A stretch of 53,492 nucleotides of DNA from assembly GCA_032718475.1 (NCBI GenBank), contig JAUCBJ010008547.1, positions 1-53,492 of the forward strand. Reading direction: 5' to 3'. The notes beneath the pieces are model-generated. The model saw only the letters and a program-made list of their open reading frames with translations. It did not search any database and had not been told where the DNA came from. Below are positions 24,901 to 35,279 of the stretch, one piece after another. The position numbers and the translations under genes were made by a program. The DNA comes from Nemertoderma westbladi. Its lineage: Eukaryota; Xenacoelomorpha; Nemertodermatida; Nemertodermatidae. The stretch's first letter is position 1, and each line of letters begins with the position of its first letter.

Positions 24901-25200
24901 TCCAACTCCAGAATCCCTCTCCCCATCACAATCTGGCCTTCCTGGTGACCCAGGGTTTGGGCCAGAAAGGTCATCAGAAAAGGGACTCAAAGAATTGTTG
25001 GCTGCTCTCTCTCCAGTAGGGGGTGAGACAGGCAGCCGGTCAGGAGTTAACTGACGCCTGTGAGGCCGATTGTGTCCGGTAATTCCACTGGCCTCTAGTG
25101 GCCGGACCTCCGCATTGCTAATGTAATCCATAGTGGGGGTTGGGGGGTGCTTTTTTGCCGAGTCAGCTCTCGGGGCAAATACCACACCCTGGTTTGCCAT
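21904..25200 (-). CDS. LINE polyprotein: APE endonuclease and reverse transcriptase
   Basis: The frame has 1,098 codons from the ATG at 25200; seven more upstream codons are open but begin with TTG. It has a Pro/Ser-rich N-terminus (1-115). The endonuclease (about 120-375) carries N126, E155 in VQEHR, Y236 in VCYSPT, LGDFNA (D272, N274), QIDHIL (D335, H336) and SSDH (D361, H362). The reverse transcriptase (about 600-890) carries FVDFFKAFDS (motif A, D729), GVLQGDTLAP (motif B) and FADD (840-843). The C-terminal part has VLLYGSPCWALT and FAGHCFR...LVLWQP, as in RTE-clade and related LINE proteins. All catalytic residues expected of these domains are present and there is no stop. It would nick target DNA and copy its own RNA at the nick. 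It may be transcribed from its own 5' UTR. Confidence 0.93.
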   Translation of the reverse strand: MANQGVVFAPRADSAKKHPPTPTMDYISNAEVRPLEASGITGHNRPHRRQLTPDRLPVSPPTGERAANNSLSPFSDDLSGPNPGSPGRPDCDGERDSGVGGYSHVPPRPTKPLVNLRQVTRLASVNTLTLGSPMRQGELTALADKLSLSAVGVQEHRMQTGQTDEVLIKDMGGGWRLALASADDSGNGGIGLLMNPTAHAALDKIDQISNRIIRCHFSCSGRLAKKFPKVVLIVCYSPTSVAPVEEVENFYHNLQAATDGVDQHAFLTFLGDFNASLHQSPTSPWVYSNSVNRNSVHLQDFISGNGLFSAGTQFKKRTGKLWTHSGPSGHKSQIDHILFRRKYRSSIQDCNAFTLRPFSSDHRLIVAKVRLSLRASRTTKSALPRHDWSSLLQQPSVRSSFTLQLSNRYEALASEAADHCEGYTAFTEAVKLAAAETVPVYPRNRKRAPWTDNKIQKCRNDLHKAQKESRLKQTTAAKNAVKAASRSLNRQYSANLQELINQQVDAINDADDSRQSSQAWKSINLLTGRKSQPTTKVKAESPADRLNGWKAHFEKLLNNDRVLPDNFIEVKVSESVLPDIPIGDISFAEVKAAAKSIKTNRASGVDGVPPEVFKIPECLKLIYPIIVDMYRTTRVPQEMKTNKLVPVPKKGNLTLYGSFRGISLISIAAKLYNRILLNRIRDPIERLLRGNQNGFRKGRGTMEPILALRRIIEELSKKKDRHLAVIFVDFFKAFDSVSRSRMFSILSLYGIPDEIIAAIRSVYDGSTTFVSTVDGDTEPFEVLWGVLQGDTLAPFLFIIVVDYVLRMSLDHHNDDGVMITPPTGSRSRGNPAKYLTDLDFADDLGVLSESLEGAQRLLSSLEQAASSVGLFINSRKTKILTVNFESPQQVSDRMSISSKDGMLEHVDDFCYLGSWIRKSGEDLRIRKGKAWAALNRLSRIWKSPRINRKLKVRLFRAAVVPVLLYGSPCWALTADDTKSLDGTFTRMLRRVHCVKYNAHISNQTLYNIGGVSLVPPSLTLEQNRLRFAGHCFRREDQPVHNLVLWQPHGVNKHGGQPMTFLRRILKDTGLKDADDLANVMGDRELWRCNFVDKPAQHS

Positions 25201-25536
25201 TCCACAGGGTGGGTGTCGCAATGGAGTCAGATATGAGGCCCATCACCCATATCTACTCTAGCGCACATGACCCACCATTGGCTGTTGCAGCTCATCTGCT
25301 GGGTCATGCCCTGTACCCTTGCTGCCAGGTGCAGGTCGCAGTGAAGTGCTCTCAGAGTGGACATGAGAACACTCTACTCCTGACCAGCCATTGGTAGATC
25401 ACCATCTGCCTGGTCAGGCCATATACCCCTGCAGCCAAGTATATGGGTCCTTAATCCAGGACCAAGGGCGTCCTTATCCCAGAACGAAGGGGGACCTAGT
25501 TACAGGACCAGATTTGCCCTAGTAAGAGGGTCTATG
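25201..25536 (-). other. 5' UTR of LINE copy 1
   Basis: About 336 bp between the satellite and the ORF, GC-richer than the satellite. It contains repeated short words (TGGTCAGG, TGACCCA) and is nearly identical to the matching part of copy 2. It may hold an internal promoter; no clear TATA box is seen. Confidence 0.6.
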
Positions 25537-28500
25537 CAAAAATATTTTATAGTATGCCTTATCGCACAACGCCTTGTACAATACCCAAAATATTTTATAG
25601 TATGCCTTATCGCACAACGCCTTGTACAATACCAAACATATTTTATAGTATGCCTTATCGCACAACGCCTTGTACAATACCAAACATATTTTATAGTATG
25701 CCTTATCGCACAACGCCTTGTACAATACCAAACATATTTTATAGTATGCCTTATCGCACAACGCCTTGTACAATACCAAACATATTTTATAGTATGCCTT
25801 ATCGCACAACGCCTTGTACAATACCCAAAATATTTTATAGTATGCCTTATCGCACAACGCCTTGTACAATACCAAACATATTTTATAGTATGCCTTATCG
25901 CACAACGCCTTGTACAATACCAAAAATATTTTATAGTATGCCTTATCGCACAACGCCTTGTACAATACCCAAAATATTTTATAGTATGCCTTATCGCACA
26001 ACGCCTTGTACAATACCCAAAATATTTTATAGTATGCCTTATCGCACAACGCCTTGTACAATACCAAAAATATTTAATAGTATGCCTTATCGCACAATGC
26101 CTTGTACAATACCAAAAATATTTTATAGTATGCCTTATCACACAACGCCTTGTACAATACCAAAAATATTTTATAGTATGCCTTATTGCACAACGCCTTG
26201 TACAATACCCAAAATATTTTATAGTATGCCTTATCGCACAACGCCTTGTACAATACCCAAAATATTTTATAGTATGCCTTATCGCACAACGCCTTGTACA
26301 ATACCAAACATATTTTATAGTATGCCTTATCGCACAACGCCTTGTACAATACCAAACATATTTTATAGTATGCCTTATCGCACAACGCCTTGTACAATAC
26401 CAAATATATTTTATAGTATGCCTTATCGCACAACGCCTTGTACAATACCAAACATATTTTATAGTATGCCTTATCGCACTACGCCTTGTACAATACCCAA
26501 AATATTTTATAGTATGCCTTATCGCACAACGCCTTGTACAATACCAAACATATTTTATAGTATGCCTTATCGCACAACGCCTTGTACAATACCCAAAATA
26601 TTTTATAGTATGCCTTATCGCACAACGCCTTGTACAATACCAAACATATTTTATAGTATGCCTTATCGCACAACGCCTTGTACAATACCAAACATATTTT
26701 ATAGTATGCCTTATCGCACAACGCCTTGTACAATACCAAACATATTTTATAGTATGCCTTATCGCACAACGCCTTGTACAATACCAAACATATTTTATAG
26801 TATGCCTTATCGCACAACGCCTTGTACAATACCCAAAATATTTTATAGTATGCCTTATCGCACAACGCCTTGTACAATACCAAACATATTTTATAGTATG
26901 CCTTATCGCACAACGCCTTGTACAATACCAAAAATATTTTATAGTATGCCTTATCGCACAACGCCTTGTACAATACCCAAAATATTTTATAGTATGCCTT
27001 ATCGCACAACGCCTTGTACAATACCCAAAATATTTTATAGTATGCCTTATCGCACAACGCCTTGTACAATACCAAAAATATTTTATAGTATGCCTTATCG
27101 CACAACGCCTTGTACAATACCCAAAATATTTTATAGTATGCCTTATCGCACAACGCATTGTACAATACCAAATATATTTTATAGCATGCCTTATCGCACA
27201 ACGCCTTGTACAATACCAAAAATATTTTATAGTATGCCTTATCGCACAACGCCTTGTACAATACCAAAAATATTTTATAGTATGCCTTATCGCACAACGC
27301 CTTGTACAATACCAAACATATTTTATAGTATGCCTTATCGCACAACGCCTTGTACAATACCAAAAATATTTTATAGTATGCCTTATCGCACAACGCCTTG
27401 TACAATACCCAAAATATTTTATAGTATGCGTTAGCACACAACGCCTTGTACAATACCAAACATATTTTATAGCATGCCTTATCACACAACGTCTTGTACA
27501 ATACCAAAAATATTTTATAGTATGCCTTATCGCACAACGCCTTGTACAATACCCAAAATATTTTATAGTATGCCTTAGCACACAACGCCTTGTACAATAC
27601 CAAACATATTTTATAGCATGCCTTATCACACAACGTCTTGTACAATACCAAACATATTTTATAGTATGCCTTACCGCACAACGCCTTGTACAATACCCAA
27701 AATATTTTATAGTATGCCTTATCGCACAACGCCTTGTACAATACCAAACATATTTTATAGTATGCCTTATCGCACAACGCCTTGTACAATACCAAAAATA
27801 TTTTATAGTATGCCTTACCGCACAACGCCTTGTACAATACCAAACATATTTTATAGTATGCCTTATCGCACAACGCCTTGTACAATACCAAACATATTTT
27901 ATAGTATGCCTTATCGCACAACGCCTTGTACAATACCAAAAATATTTTATAGCATGCCTTATCACACAACGTCTTGTACAATACCAAACATATTTTATAG
28001 TATGCCTTACCGCACAACGCCTTGTACAATACCCAAAATATTTTATAGTATGCCTTATCGCACAACGCCTTGTACAATACCAAAAATATTTTATAGTATG
28101 CCTTACCGCACAACGCCTTGTACAATACCAAACATATTTTATAGTATGCCTTATCGCACAACGCCTTGTACAATACCAAACATATTTTATAGTATGCCTT
28201 ATCGCACAACGCCTTGTACAATACCCAAAATATTTTATAGTATGCCTTATCGCACAACGCCTTGTACAATACCAAACATATTTTATAGTATGCCTTATCG
28301 CACAACGCCTTGTACAATACCCAAAATATTTTATAGTATGCCTTATCGCACAACGCCTTGTACAATACCAAACATATTTTATAGTATGCCTTATCGCACA
28401 ACGCCTTGTACAATACCAAAAATATTTTATAGTATGCCTTATCGCACAACGCCTTGTACAATACCAAAAATATTTTATAGTATGCCTTATCGCACAACGC

Positions 28501-31500
28501 CTTGTACAATACCAAAAATATTTTATAGTATGCCTTATCACACAACGCCTTGTACAATACCCAAAATATTTTATAGTATGCCTTATCGCACAACGCATTG
28601 TACAATACCAAAAATATTTTATAGTATGCCTTATCGCACAACGCCTTGTACAATACCCAAAATAGTTTATAGTATGCCTTATCGCACAACGCCTTGTACA
28701 ATACCCAAAATATTTTATAGTATGCCTTATTGCACAACGCCTTGTACAATACCAAAAATATTTTATAGTATGCCTTATCGCACAACGCCTTGTACAATAC
28801 CCAAAATATTTTATAGTATGCCTTATCGCACAACGCCTTGTACAATACCCAAAATATTTTATAGTATGCCTTATTGCACAACGCCTTGTACAATACCAAA
28901 CATATTTTATAGTATGCCTTATCGCACAACGCCTTGTACAATACCAAAAATATTTTATAGTATGCCTTATCGCACAACGCCTTGTACAATACCAAAAATA
29001 TTTTATAGTATGCCTTATCGCACAACGCCTTGTACAATACCAAAAATATTTTATAGTATGCCTTATCGCACAACGCCTTGTACAATACCCAAAATATTTT
29101 ATAGTATGCCTTATCGCACAACGCATTGTACAATACCAAAAATATTTTATAGTATGCCTTATCGCACAACGCCTTGTACAATACCCAAAATATTTTATAG
29201 TATGCCTTATCGCACAACGCCTTGTACAATACCCAAAATATTTTATAGTATGCCTTATTGCACAACGCCTTGTACAATACCAAAAATATTTTATAGTAGG
29301 CCTTATTGCACAACGCCTTGTACAATACCAAACATATTTTATAGTATGCCTTATCGCACAACGCCTTGTACAATACCAAACATATTTTATAGTATGCCTT
29401 ATCGCACAACGCCTTGTACAATACCAGACATATTTTATAGTATGCCTTATCGCACAACGCCTTGTACAATACCAAACATATTTTATAGTATGCCTTATCG
29501 CACAACGCCTTGTACAATACCCAAAATATTTTATAGTATGCCTTATCGCACAACGCCTTGTACAATACCAAAAATATTTTATAGTATGCCTTATCGCACA
29601 ACGCCTTGTACAATACCCAAAATATTTTATAGTATGCCTTATCGCACAACGCCTTGTACAATACCCAAAATATTTTATAGTATGCCTTATCGCACAACGC
29701 CTTGTACAATACCCAAAATATTTTATAGTATGCCTTATCGCACAACGCCTTGTACAATACCCAAAATATTTTATAGTATGCCTTATCGCACAACGCCTTG
29801 TACAATACCAAAAATATTTTATAGTATGCCTTATCGCACAACGCCTTGTACAATACCAAACATATTTTATAGTATGCCTTATCGCACAACGCCTTGTACA
29901 ATACCCAAAATATTTTATAGTATGCCTTATCGCACAACGCCTTGTATAATACCAAACATATTTTATAGTATGCCTTATCGCACAACGCCTTGTACAATAC
30001 CAAAAATATTTTATAGTATGCCTTATCGCACAACGCCTTGTACAATACCAAAAATATTTTATAGTATGCCTTATCACACAACGTCTTGTACAATACCAAA
30101 CATATTTTATAGTATGCCTTATCACACAACGCCTTGTACAATACCCAAAATATTTTATAGTATGCCTTATCGCACAACGCCTTGTACAATACCAAAAATA
30201 TTTTATAGTATGCCTTATCGCACAACGCCTTGTATAATACCAAACATATTTTATAGTATGCCTTATCGCACAACGCCTTGTACAATACCAAACATATTTT
30301 ATAGTATGCCTTATCGCACAACGCCTTGTATAATACCAAACATATTTTATAGTATGCCTTATCGCACAACGCCTTGTACAATACCAAACATATTTTATAG
30401 TATGCCTTATCGCACAACGCCTTGTACAATACCAAACATATTTTATAGTATGCCTTATCGCACAACGCCTTGTACAATACCAAAAATATTTTATAGTATG
30501 CCTTATCGCACAACGCCTTGTACAATACCAAACATATTTTATAGTATGCCTTATCGCACAACGCCTTGTATAATACCAAACATATTTTATAGTATGCCTT
30601 ATCGCACAACGCCTTGTACAATACCAAAAATATTTTATAGTATGCCTTATCGCACAACGCCTTGTATAATACCAAACATATTTTATAGTATGCCTTATCG
30701 CACAACGCCTTGTACAATACCAAACATATTTTATAGTATGCCTTATCGCACAACGCCTTGTATAATACCAAACATATTTTATAGTATGCCTTATCGCACA
30801 ACGCCTTGTACAATAACAAACATATTTTATAGTATGCCTTATCGCACAACGCCTTGTACAATACCAAACATATTTTATAGTATGCCTTATCGCACAACGC
30901 CTTGTATAATACCAAAAATATTTTATAGTATGCCTTATCGCACAACGCCTTGTACAATACCAAACATATTTTATAGTATGCCTTATCACACAACGTCTTG
31001 TACAATACCAAACATATTTTATAGTATGCCTTATCGCACAACGCCTTGTATAATACCAAACATATTTTATAGTATGCCTTATCGCACAACGCCTTGTACA
31101 ATACCAAACATATTTTATAGTATGCCTTATCGCACAACGCCTTGTACAATACCAAACATATTTTATAGTATGCCTTATCACACAACGTCTTGTACAATAC
31201 CAAACATATTTTATAGTATGCCTTATCGCACAACGCCTTGTATAATACCAAACATATTTTATAGTATGCCTTATCGCACAACGCCTTGTACAATACCAAA
31301 CATATTTTATAGTATGCCTTATCACACAACGTCTTGTACAATACCAAACATATTTTATAGTATGCCTTATCGCACAAAGCCTTGTACAATACCAAAAATA
31401 TTTTATAGTATGCCTTATCACACAACGTCTTGTACAATACCAAAAATATTTTATAGTATGCCTTATCACACAACGCCTTGTACAATACCAAAAATATTTT

Positions 31501-31516
31501 ATAGTATGCCTTATCG
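25537..31516 (+). repeat. 48-bp satellite, block B (about 125 units)
   Basis: Same unit as block A. Phase is exact from the ATG at 25554 to that at 31506 (124 periods). The first 2.7 kb is a copy of 17961-20650, offset by whole units; a deletion of six units lies between markers 26069 and 27171. Towards the right, units with TTGTATAATACC and ACGTC variants dominate and are shared with the start of block C, showing that B and C were continuous before the second LINE arrived. Confidence 0.97.
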
Positions 31517-31561
31517 CTACTACTACTACTAGGATCGGCATGCTGCATTGCAGCTGCATTT

Positions 31562-34500
31562 TTAAGAATGCTGTGCCGGCTTGTCAACAAAATTGCACCG
31601 CCACAACTCCCTATCACCCATGACATTTGCTAGATCATCCGCATCTTTAAGGCCAGTGTCCTTTAAGATGCGTCTCAAGAAAGTCATGGGCTGTCCACCA
31701 TGCTTATTCACTCCATGAGGCTGCCAAAGTACAAGATTATGCACTGGCTGGTCCTCACGGCGAAAGCAATGTCCTGCAAAGCGGAGGCGATTTTGTTCTA
31801 GTGTCAAGCTTGGGGGAACCAATGAGACACCTCCAATGTTATATAGTGTCTGGTTGGAGATGTGTGCATTGTACTTGACACAATGAACCCGGCGTAGCAT
31901 TCTTGTGAATGTGCCATCCAGAGATTTGGTGTCCTCAGCAGTTAGAGCCCAGCATGGACTCCCGTAGAGGAGTACCGGAACTACTGCTGCTCTAAATAAT
32001 CGGACCTTAAGTTTCCGATTAATTCTCGGTGACTTCCAAATCCTGGAAAGCCTATTCAAGGCTGCCCATGCCTTTCCCTTACGTATTCGAAGGTCTTCAC
32101 CTGACTTCCGGATCCATGATCCCAGGTAACAGAAGTCGTCCACATGCTCAAGCATACCATCCTTTGAGCTTATGCTCATCCGATCAGAGACTTGCTGAGG
32201 ACTTTCAAAGTTAACTGTCAGAATTTTGGTCTTTCTGGAGTTAATAAAAAGACCAACACTAGAAGCAGCATGTTCTAATGAGCTGAGGAGCCGTTGGGCT
32301 CCCTCTAATGATTCTGAGAGTACTCCTAAGTCATCAGCAAAGTCTAGATCAGTTAGGTACTTGGCAGGATTTCCTCGACTTCTGGAGCCAGTAGGTGGAG
32401 TTAACATCACCCCATCATCATTATGATGATCTAAGGACATGCGTAGAACATAGTCAACCACAATAATGAACAAGAATGGTGCAAGTGTGTCTCCTTGGAG
32501 GACGCCCCATAACACTTCAAATGGTTCTGTGTCACCGTCAACAGTAGACACAAATGTTGTCGAACCATCGTATACTGATCTGATTGCTGCAATAATTTCA
32601 TCAGGAATCCCATATAATGAAAGTATGCTGAACATACGTGAGCGAGAGACTGAATCAAAGGCCTTGAAGAAGTCAACAAAGATAACAGCCAGATGCCTGT
32701 CATTCTTTTTTGATAATTTTTCAATTATCCTTCTAAGTGCCAAAATGGGCTCCATGGTTCCACGACCTTTGCGGAACCCATTCTGATTTCCACGGAGCAG
32801 TCTCTCAATGGGATCCCTGATGCGATTTAATAGAATCCTATTGTATAGCTTTGCAGCAATCGAGATCAATGAGATTCCCCGAAAAGAACCATAGAGTGTT
32901 AGGTTGCCCTTCTTGGGAACTGGCACCAACTTATTTGTTTTCATTTCTTGTGGGACTCTTGTTGTTCGGTACATGTCTACTATGATGGGATAGATGAGCT
33001 TTAAACACTCGGGTATTTTAAAGACCTCAGGGGGAACACCATCTACTCCACTGGCACGATTGGTCTTAATGCTCTTTGCAGCAGCCTTCACTTCTGCAAA
33101 GGAGATATCGCCAATGGGAATATCTGGGAGTACAGACTCAGACACTTTTACTTCTATAAAGTTATCAGGCAATACCCTGTCATTATTGAGGAGCTTTTCA
33201 AAGTGGGCTTTCCAACCATTGAGGCGATCGGCTGGTGATTCAGCCTTAACCTTGGTGGTTGGTTGGCTTTTCCGCCCAGTAAGCAGATTGATCGATTTCC
33301 ATGCCTGGGATGATTGCCTGCTGTCGTCAGCATCATTGATGGCATCAACCTGTTGGTTTATTAGCTCCTGTAGATTAACAGAGTACTGCCTGTTCAGGGA
33401 CCTAGATGCAGCCTTAACTGCATTCTTGGCCGCTGTAGTCTGTTTGAGTCGGGACTCTTTCTGCGCCTTATGAAGGTCATTTCGGCACTTCTGAATTTTG
33501 TTGTCAGTCCAGGAGGCCCTTTTCCTGTTTCGAGGGTATACAGGAACTGTTTCTGCAGCTGCTAACTTAACTGCTTCTGTAAAGGCAGTATAGCCCTCAC
33601 AGTGATCTGCCGCCTCAGAGGCAAGAGCCTCATACCTGTTGCTCAGCTGTAGTGTGAAGCTGGATCTCACACTTGGCTGTTGCAACAGAGAGGACCAGTC
33701 ATGCCGCGGCAAGGCAGATTTCATTGTTCTGCTAGCACGCAGACTAAGTCTTACCTTGGCCACAATAAGGCGGTGATCACTGGAGAAGGGTCGAAGTGTA
33801 AATGCATTACAGTCTTGTATAGAGCTCCTGTATTTCCTACGAAACAGAATATGGTCTATCTGGGACTTGTGACCACTGGGTCCACTATGAGTCCATAGCT
33901 TTCCAGTTCGCTTCTTGAACTGGGTTCCAGCCGAAAACAATCCATTTCCAGAGATAAAATCCTGAAGATGGACAGAATTTCGGTTAACACTATTGCTATA
34001 GACCCAGGGCGATGTTGGTGATTGATGCAGACTTGCATTAAAGTCTCCCAGGAATGTTAAGAATGCATGCTGATCCACTCCATCAGTAGCTGCTTGTAGA
34101 TTGTGGTAGAAATTTTCCACCTCCTCTACAGGGGCAACACTAGTTGGAGAGTAGCACACAATCAGAACCACCTTAGGAAACTTCTTAGCCAGTCTTCCAG
34201 AACATGAGAAGTGGCAACGGATGATGCGGTTAGAGATTTGGTCTATTTTGTCCAATGCTGCATGTGCAGTTGGATTCATCAATAGACCAATTCCACCATT
34301 GCCACTATCATCTGCTGACGCGAGGGCGAGTCGCCAACCGCCCCCCATGTCCTTAATCAGAACCTCATCAGTCTGTCCAGTCTGCATTCGGTGCTCTTGA
34401 ACACCCACTGCGCTAAGAGAAAGCTTATCTGCCAAGGCAGTCAGCTCACCTTGTCGCATTGGGGACCCGAGTGTTACGGTGTTTACTGAGGCTAGTCTAG

Positions 34501-34858
34501 TGACTTGCCTCAGATTCACCAATGGCTTTGTTGGTCGGGGTGGGACATGAGAGTAGCCTCCAACTCCAGAATCCATCTCCCCATCACAATCTGGCCTCCC
34601 TGGTGACCCAGGGTTTGGGCCAGAAAGGTCATCAGGAAAGGGACTCAAAGAATTGTTGGCTGCTCTCTCTCCAGTAGGGGGTGAGACAGGCAGCCGGTCA
34701 GGAGTTAACTGACGCCTGTGAGGCCGATTGTGTCCGGTAATTCCACTGGCCTCTAGTGGCCGGACCTCCGCATTGCTAATGTAATCCATAGTGGGGGTTG
34801 GGGGGTGCTTTTTTGCCGAGTCAGCTCTCGGGGCAAATACCACATCCTGGTTTGCCAT
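31562..34858 (-). CDS. LINE polyprotein: APE endonuclease and reverse transcriptase (second intact copy)
   Basis: It has 1,098 codons from the ATG at 34858. It is about 99% identical to copy 1; I count roughly a dozen amino-acid differences (for example N-terminal G to D, E to K and K to N before RT motif A, I to L near the ITPPTG loop, Q to H after the FADD region). None falls on a catalytic residue: VQEHR, LGDFNA, QIDHIL, SSDH, FVDFFKAFDS, GVLQGDTLAP and FADD are all intact. Both copies carry FF after the motif A Asp, which may be a family feature. The low divergence and open frame argue for recent activity of the family. Confidence 0.93.
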   Translation of the reverse strand: MANQDVVFAPRADSAKKHPPTPTMDYISNAEVRPLEASGITGHNRPHRRQLTPDRLPVSPPTGERAANNSLSPFPDDLSGPNPGSPGRPDCDGEMDSGVGGYSHVPPRPTKPLVNLRQVTRLASVNTVTLGSPMRQGELTALADKLSLSAVGVQEHRMQTGQTDEVLIKDMGGGWRLALASADDSGNGGIGLLMNPTAHAALDKIDQISNRIIRCHFSCSGRLAKKFPKVVLIVCYSPTSVAPVEEVENFYHNLQAATDGVDQHAFLTFLGDFNASLHQSPTSPWVYSNSVNRNSVHLQDFISGNGLFSAGTQFKKRTGKLWTHSGPSGHKSQIDHILFRRKYRSSIQDCNAFTLRPFSSDHRLIVAKVRLSLRASRTMKSALPRHDWSSLLQQPSVRSSFTLQLSNRYEALASEAADHCEGYTAFTEAVKLAAAETVPVYPRNRKRASWTDNKIQKCRNDLHKAQKESRLKQTTAAKNAVKAASRSLNRQYSVNLQELINQQVDAINDADDSRQSSQAWKSINLLTGRKSQPTTKVKAESPADRLNGWKAHFEKLLNNDRVLPDNFIEVKVSESVLPDIPIGDISFAEVKAAAKSIKTNRASGVDGVPPEVFKIPECLKLIYPIIVDMYRTTRVPQEMKTNKLVPVPKKGNLTLYGSFRGISLISIAAKLYNRILLNRIRDPIERLLRGNQNGFRKGRGTMEPILALRRIIEKLSKKNDRHLAVIFVDFFKAFDSVSRSRMFSILSLYGIPDEIIAAIRSVYDGSTTFVSTVDGDTEPFEVLWGVLQGDTLAPFLFIIVVDYVLRMSLDHHNDDGVMLTPPTGSRSRGNPAKYLTDLDFADDLGVLSESLEGAQRLLSSLEHAASSVGLFINSRKTKILTVNFESPQQVSDRMSISSKDGMLEHVDDFCYLGSWIRKSGEDLRIRKGKAWAALNRLSRIWKSPRINRKLKVRLFRAAVVPVLLYGSPCWALTAEDTKSLDGTFTRMLRRVHCVKYNAHISNQTLYNIGGVSLVPPSLTLEQNRLRFAGHCFRREDQPVHNLVLWQPHGVNKHGGQPMTFLRRILKDTGLKDADDLANVMGDRELWRCNFVDKPAQHS

Positions 34859-35279
34859 TCCACAGGGTGGGTGTCGCAATGGAGTCAGATATGAGGCCCA
34901 TCACCCATATCTACTCTGGCGTACATGACCCACCATTGGCTGTTGCAGCTCATCTGCTGGGTCATGCCCTGTACCCTTGCTGCCAGGTGCAGGTCGCAGT
35001 GAAGTGCCCTCAGAGTGGACATGAGAACACTCTACTCCTAACCAGCCATTGGTAGATCACCATCTGCCTGGTCAGGCCATATACCCCTGCAGCCAAGTAT
35101 ATGGGTCCTTAATCCAGGACCAAGGGCGTCCTTATCCCAGAACGAAGGGGGTCCTAGTTACAGGACCAGATTTGCCCTAGTAAGAGGGTCTATGCAGCTA
35201 CAGGTAGCACCTCCTTTATGCTGCATGGAGGTGGCAAGTTTTCTTGATCAATGACCTAGAATACCTGACCTGACCTGCA
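34859..35279 (-). other. 5' UTR of LINE copy 2
   Basis: About 420 bp, the longer 5' end of the family. The outermost 90 bp, absent from copy 1, contain the palindrome-like GCAGCATAAAGGAGGTGC and the direct repeat AGGTCAGGTCAGGT. No TATA box is evident. Confidence 0.55.

Larger units (their letters stand above)
21862..25536 (-). mobile_element. RTE-like non-LTR retrotransposon, copy 1, nested in the satellite
   Basis: On the minus strand it runs from a 5' UTR of about 336 bp (25201-25536), through one long ORF, to a very short 3' UTR containing GCTGCAATGCAGC and a (TAG)n tail. The satellite word CAAAAATATTTTATA (15 bp) flanks both sides (21847-21861 and 25537-25551). Removing the element plus one copy (3,690 bp) brings the next satellite ATG from 25554 to 21864, exactly 48 after 21816. 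It is therefore a clean target-primed insertion. Its 5' end is about 90 bp shorter than copy 2, so it is slightly 5' truncated, in the UTR only. Confidence 0.93.
31517..35279 (-). mobile_element. RTE-like non-LTR retrotransposon, copy 2, nested in the satellite
   Basis: It has the same structure and orientation as copy 1 but a different satellite target. The 7-8 bp word CTTATCG(C) flanks it (31510-31517 and 35280-35287). Removing 3,770 bp restores the 48-bp phase exactly (31506 to 35324). Its 5' end extends about 90 bp further than copy 1, reading GTGCAGGTCAGGTCAGG on the element strand, and is the most complete 5' end in the window. Different target phase and duplication length show that this is an independent insertion and not a segmental copy of the first. 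Confidence 0.93.

Noticed and set aside
21862-35279. Second LINE as a segmental duplication of the first together with its array
   Set aside because: The junctions lie at different positions of the 48-bp unit, the target words differ, and the 5' ends differ by about 90 bp, so they are independent insertions.
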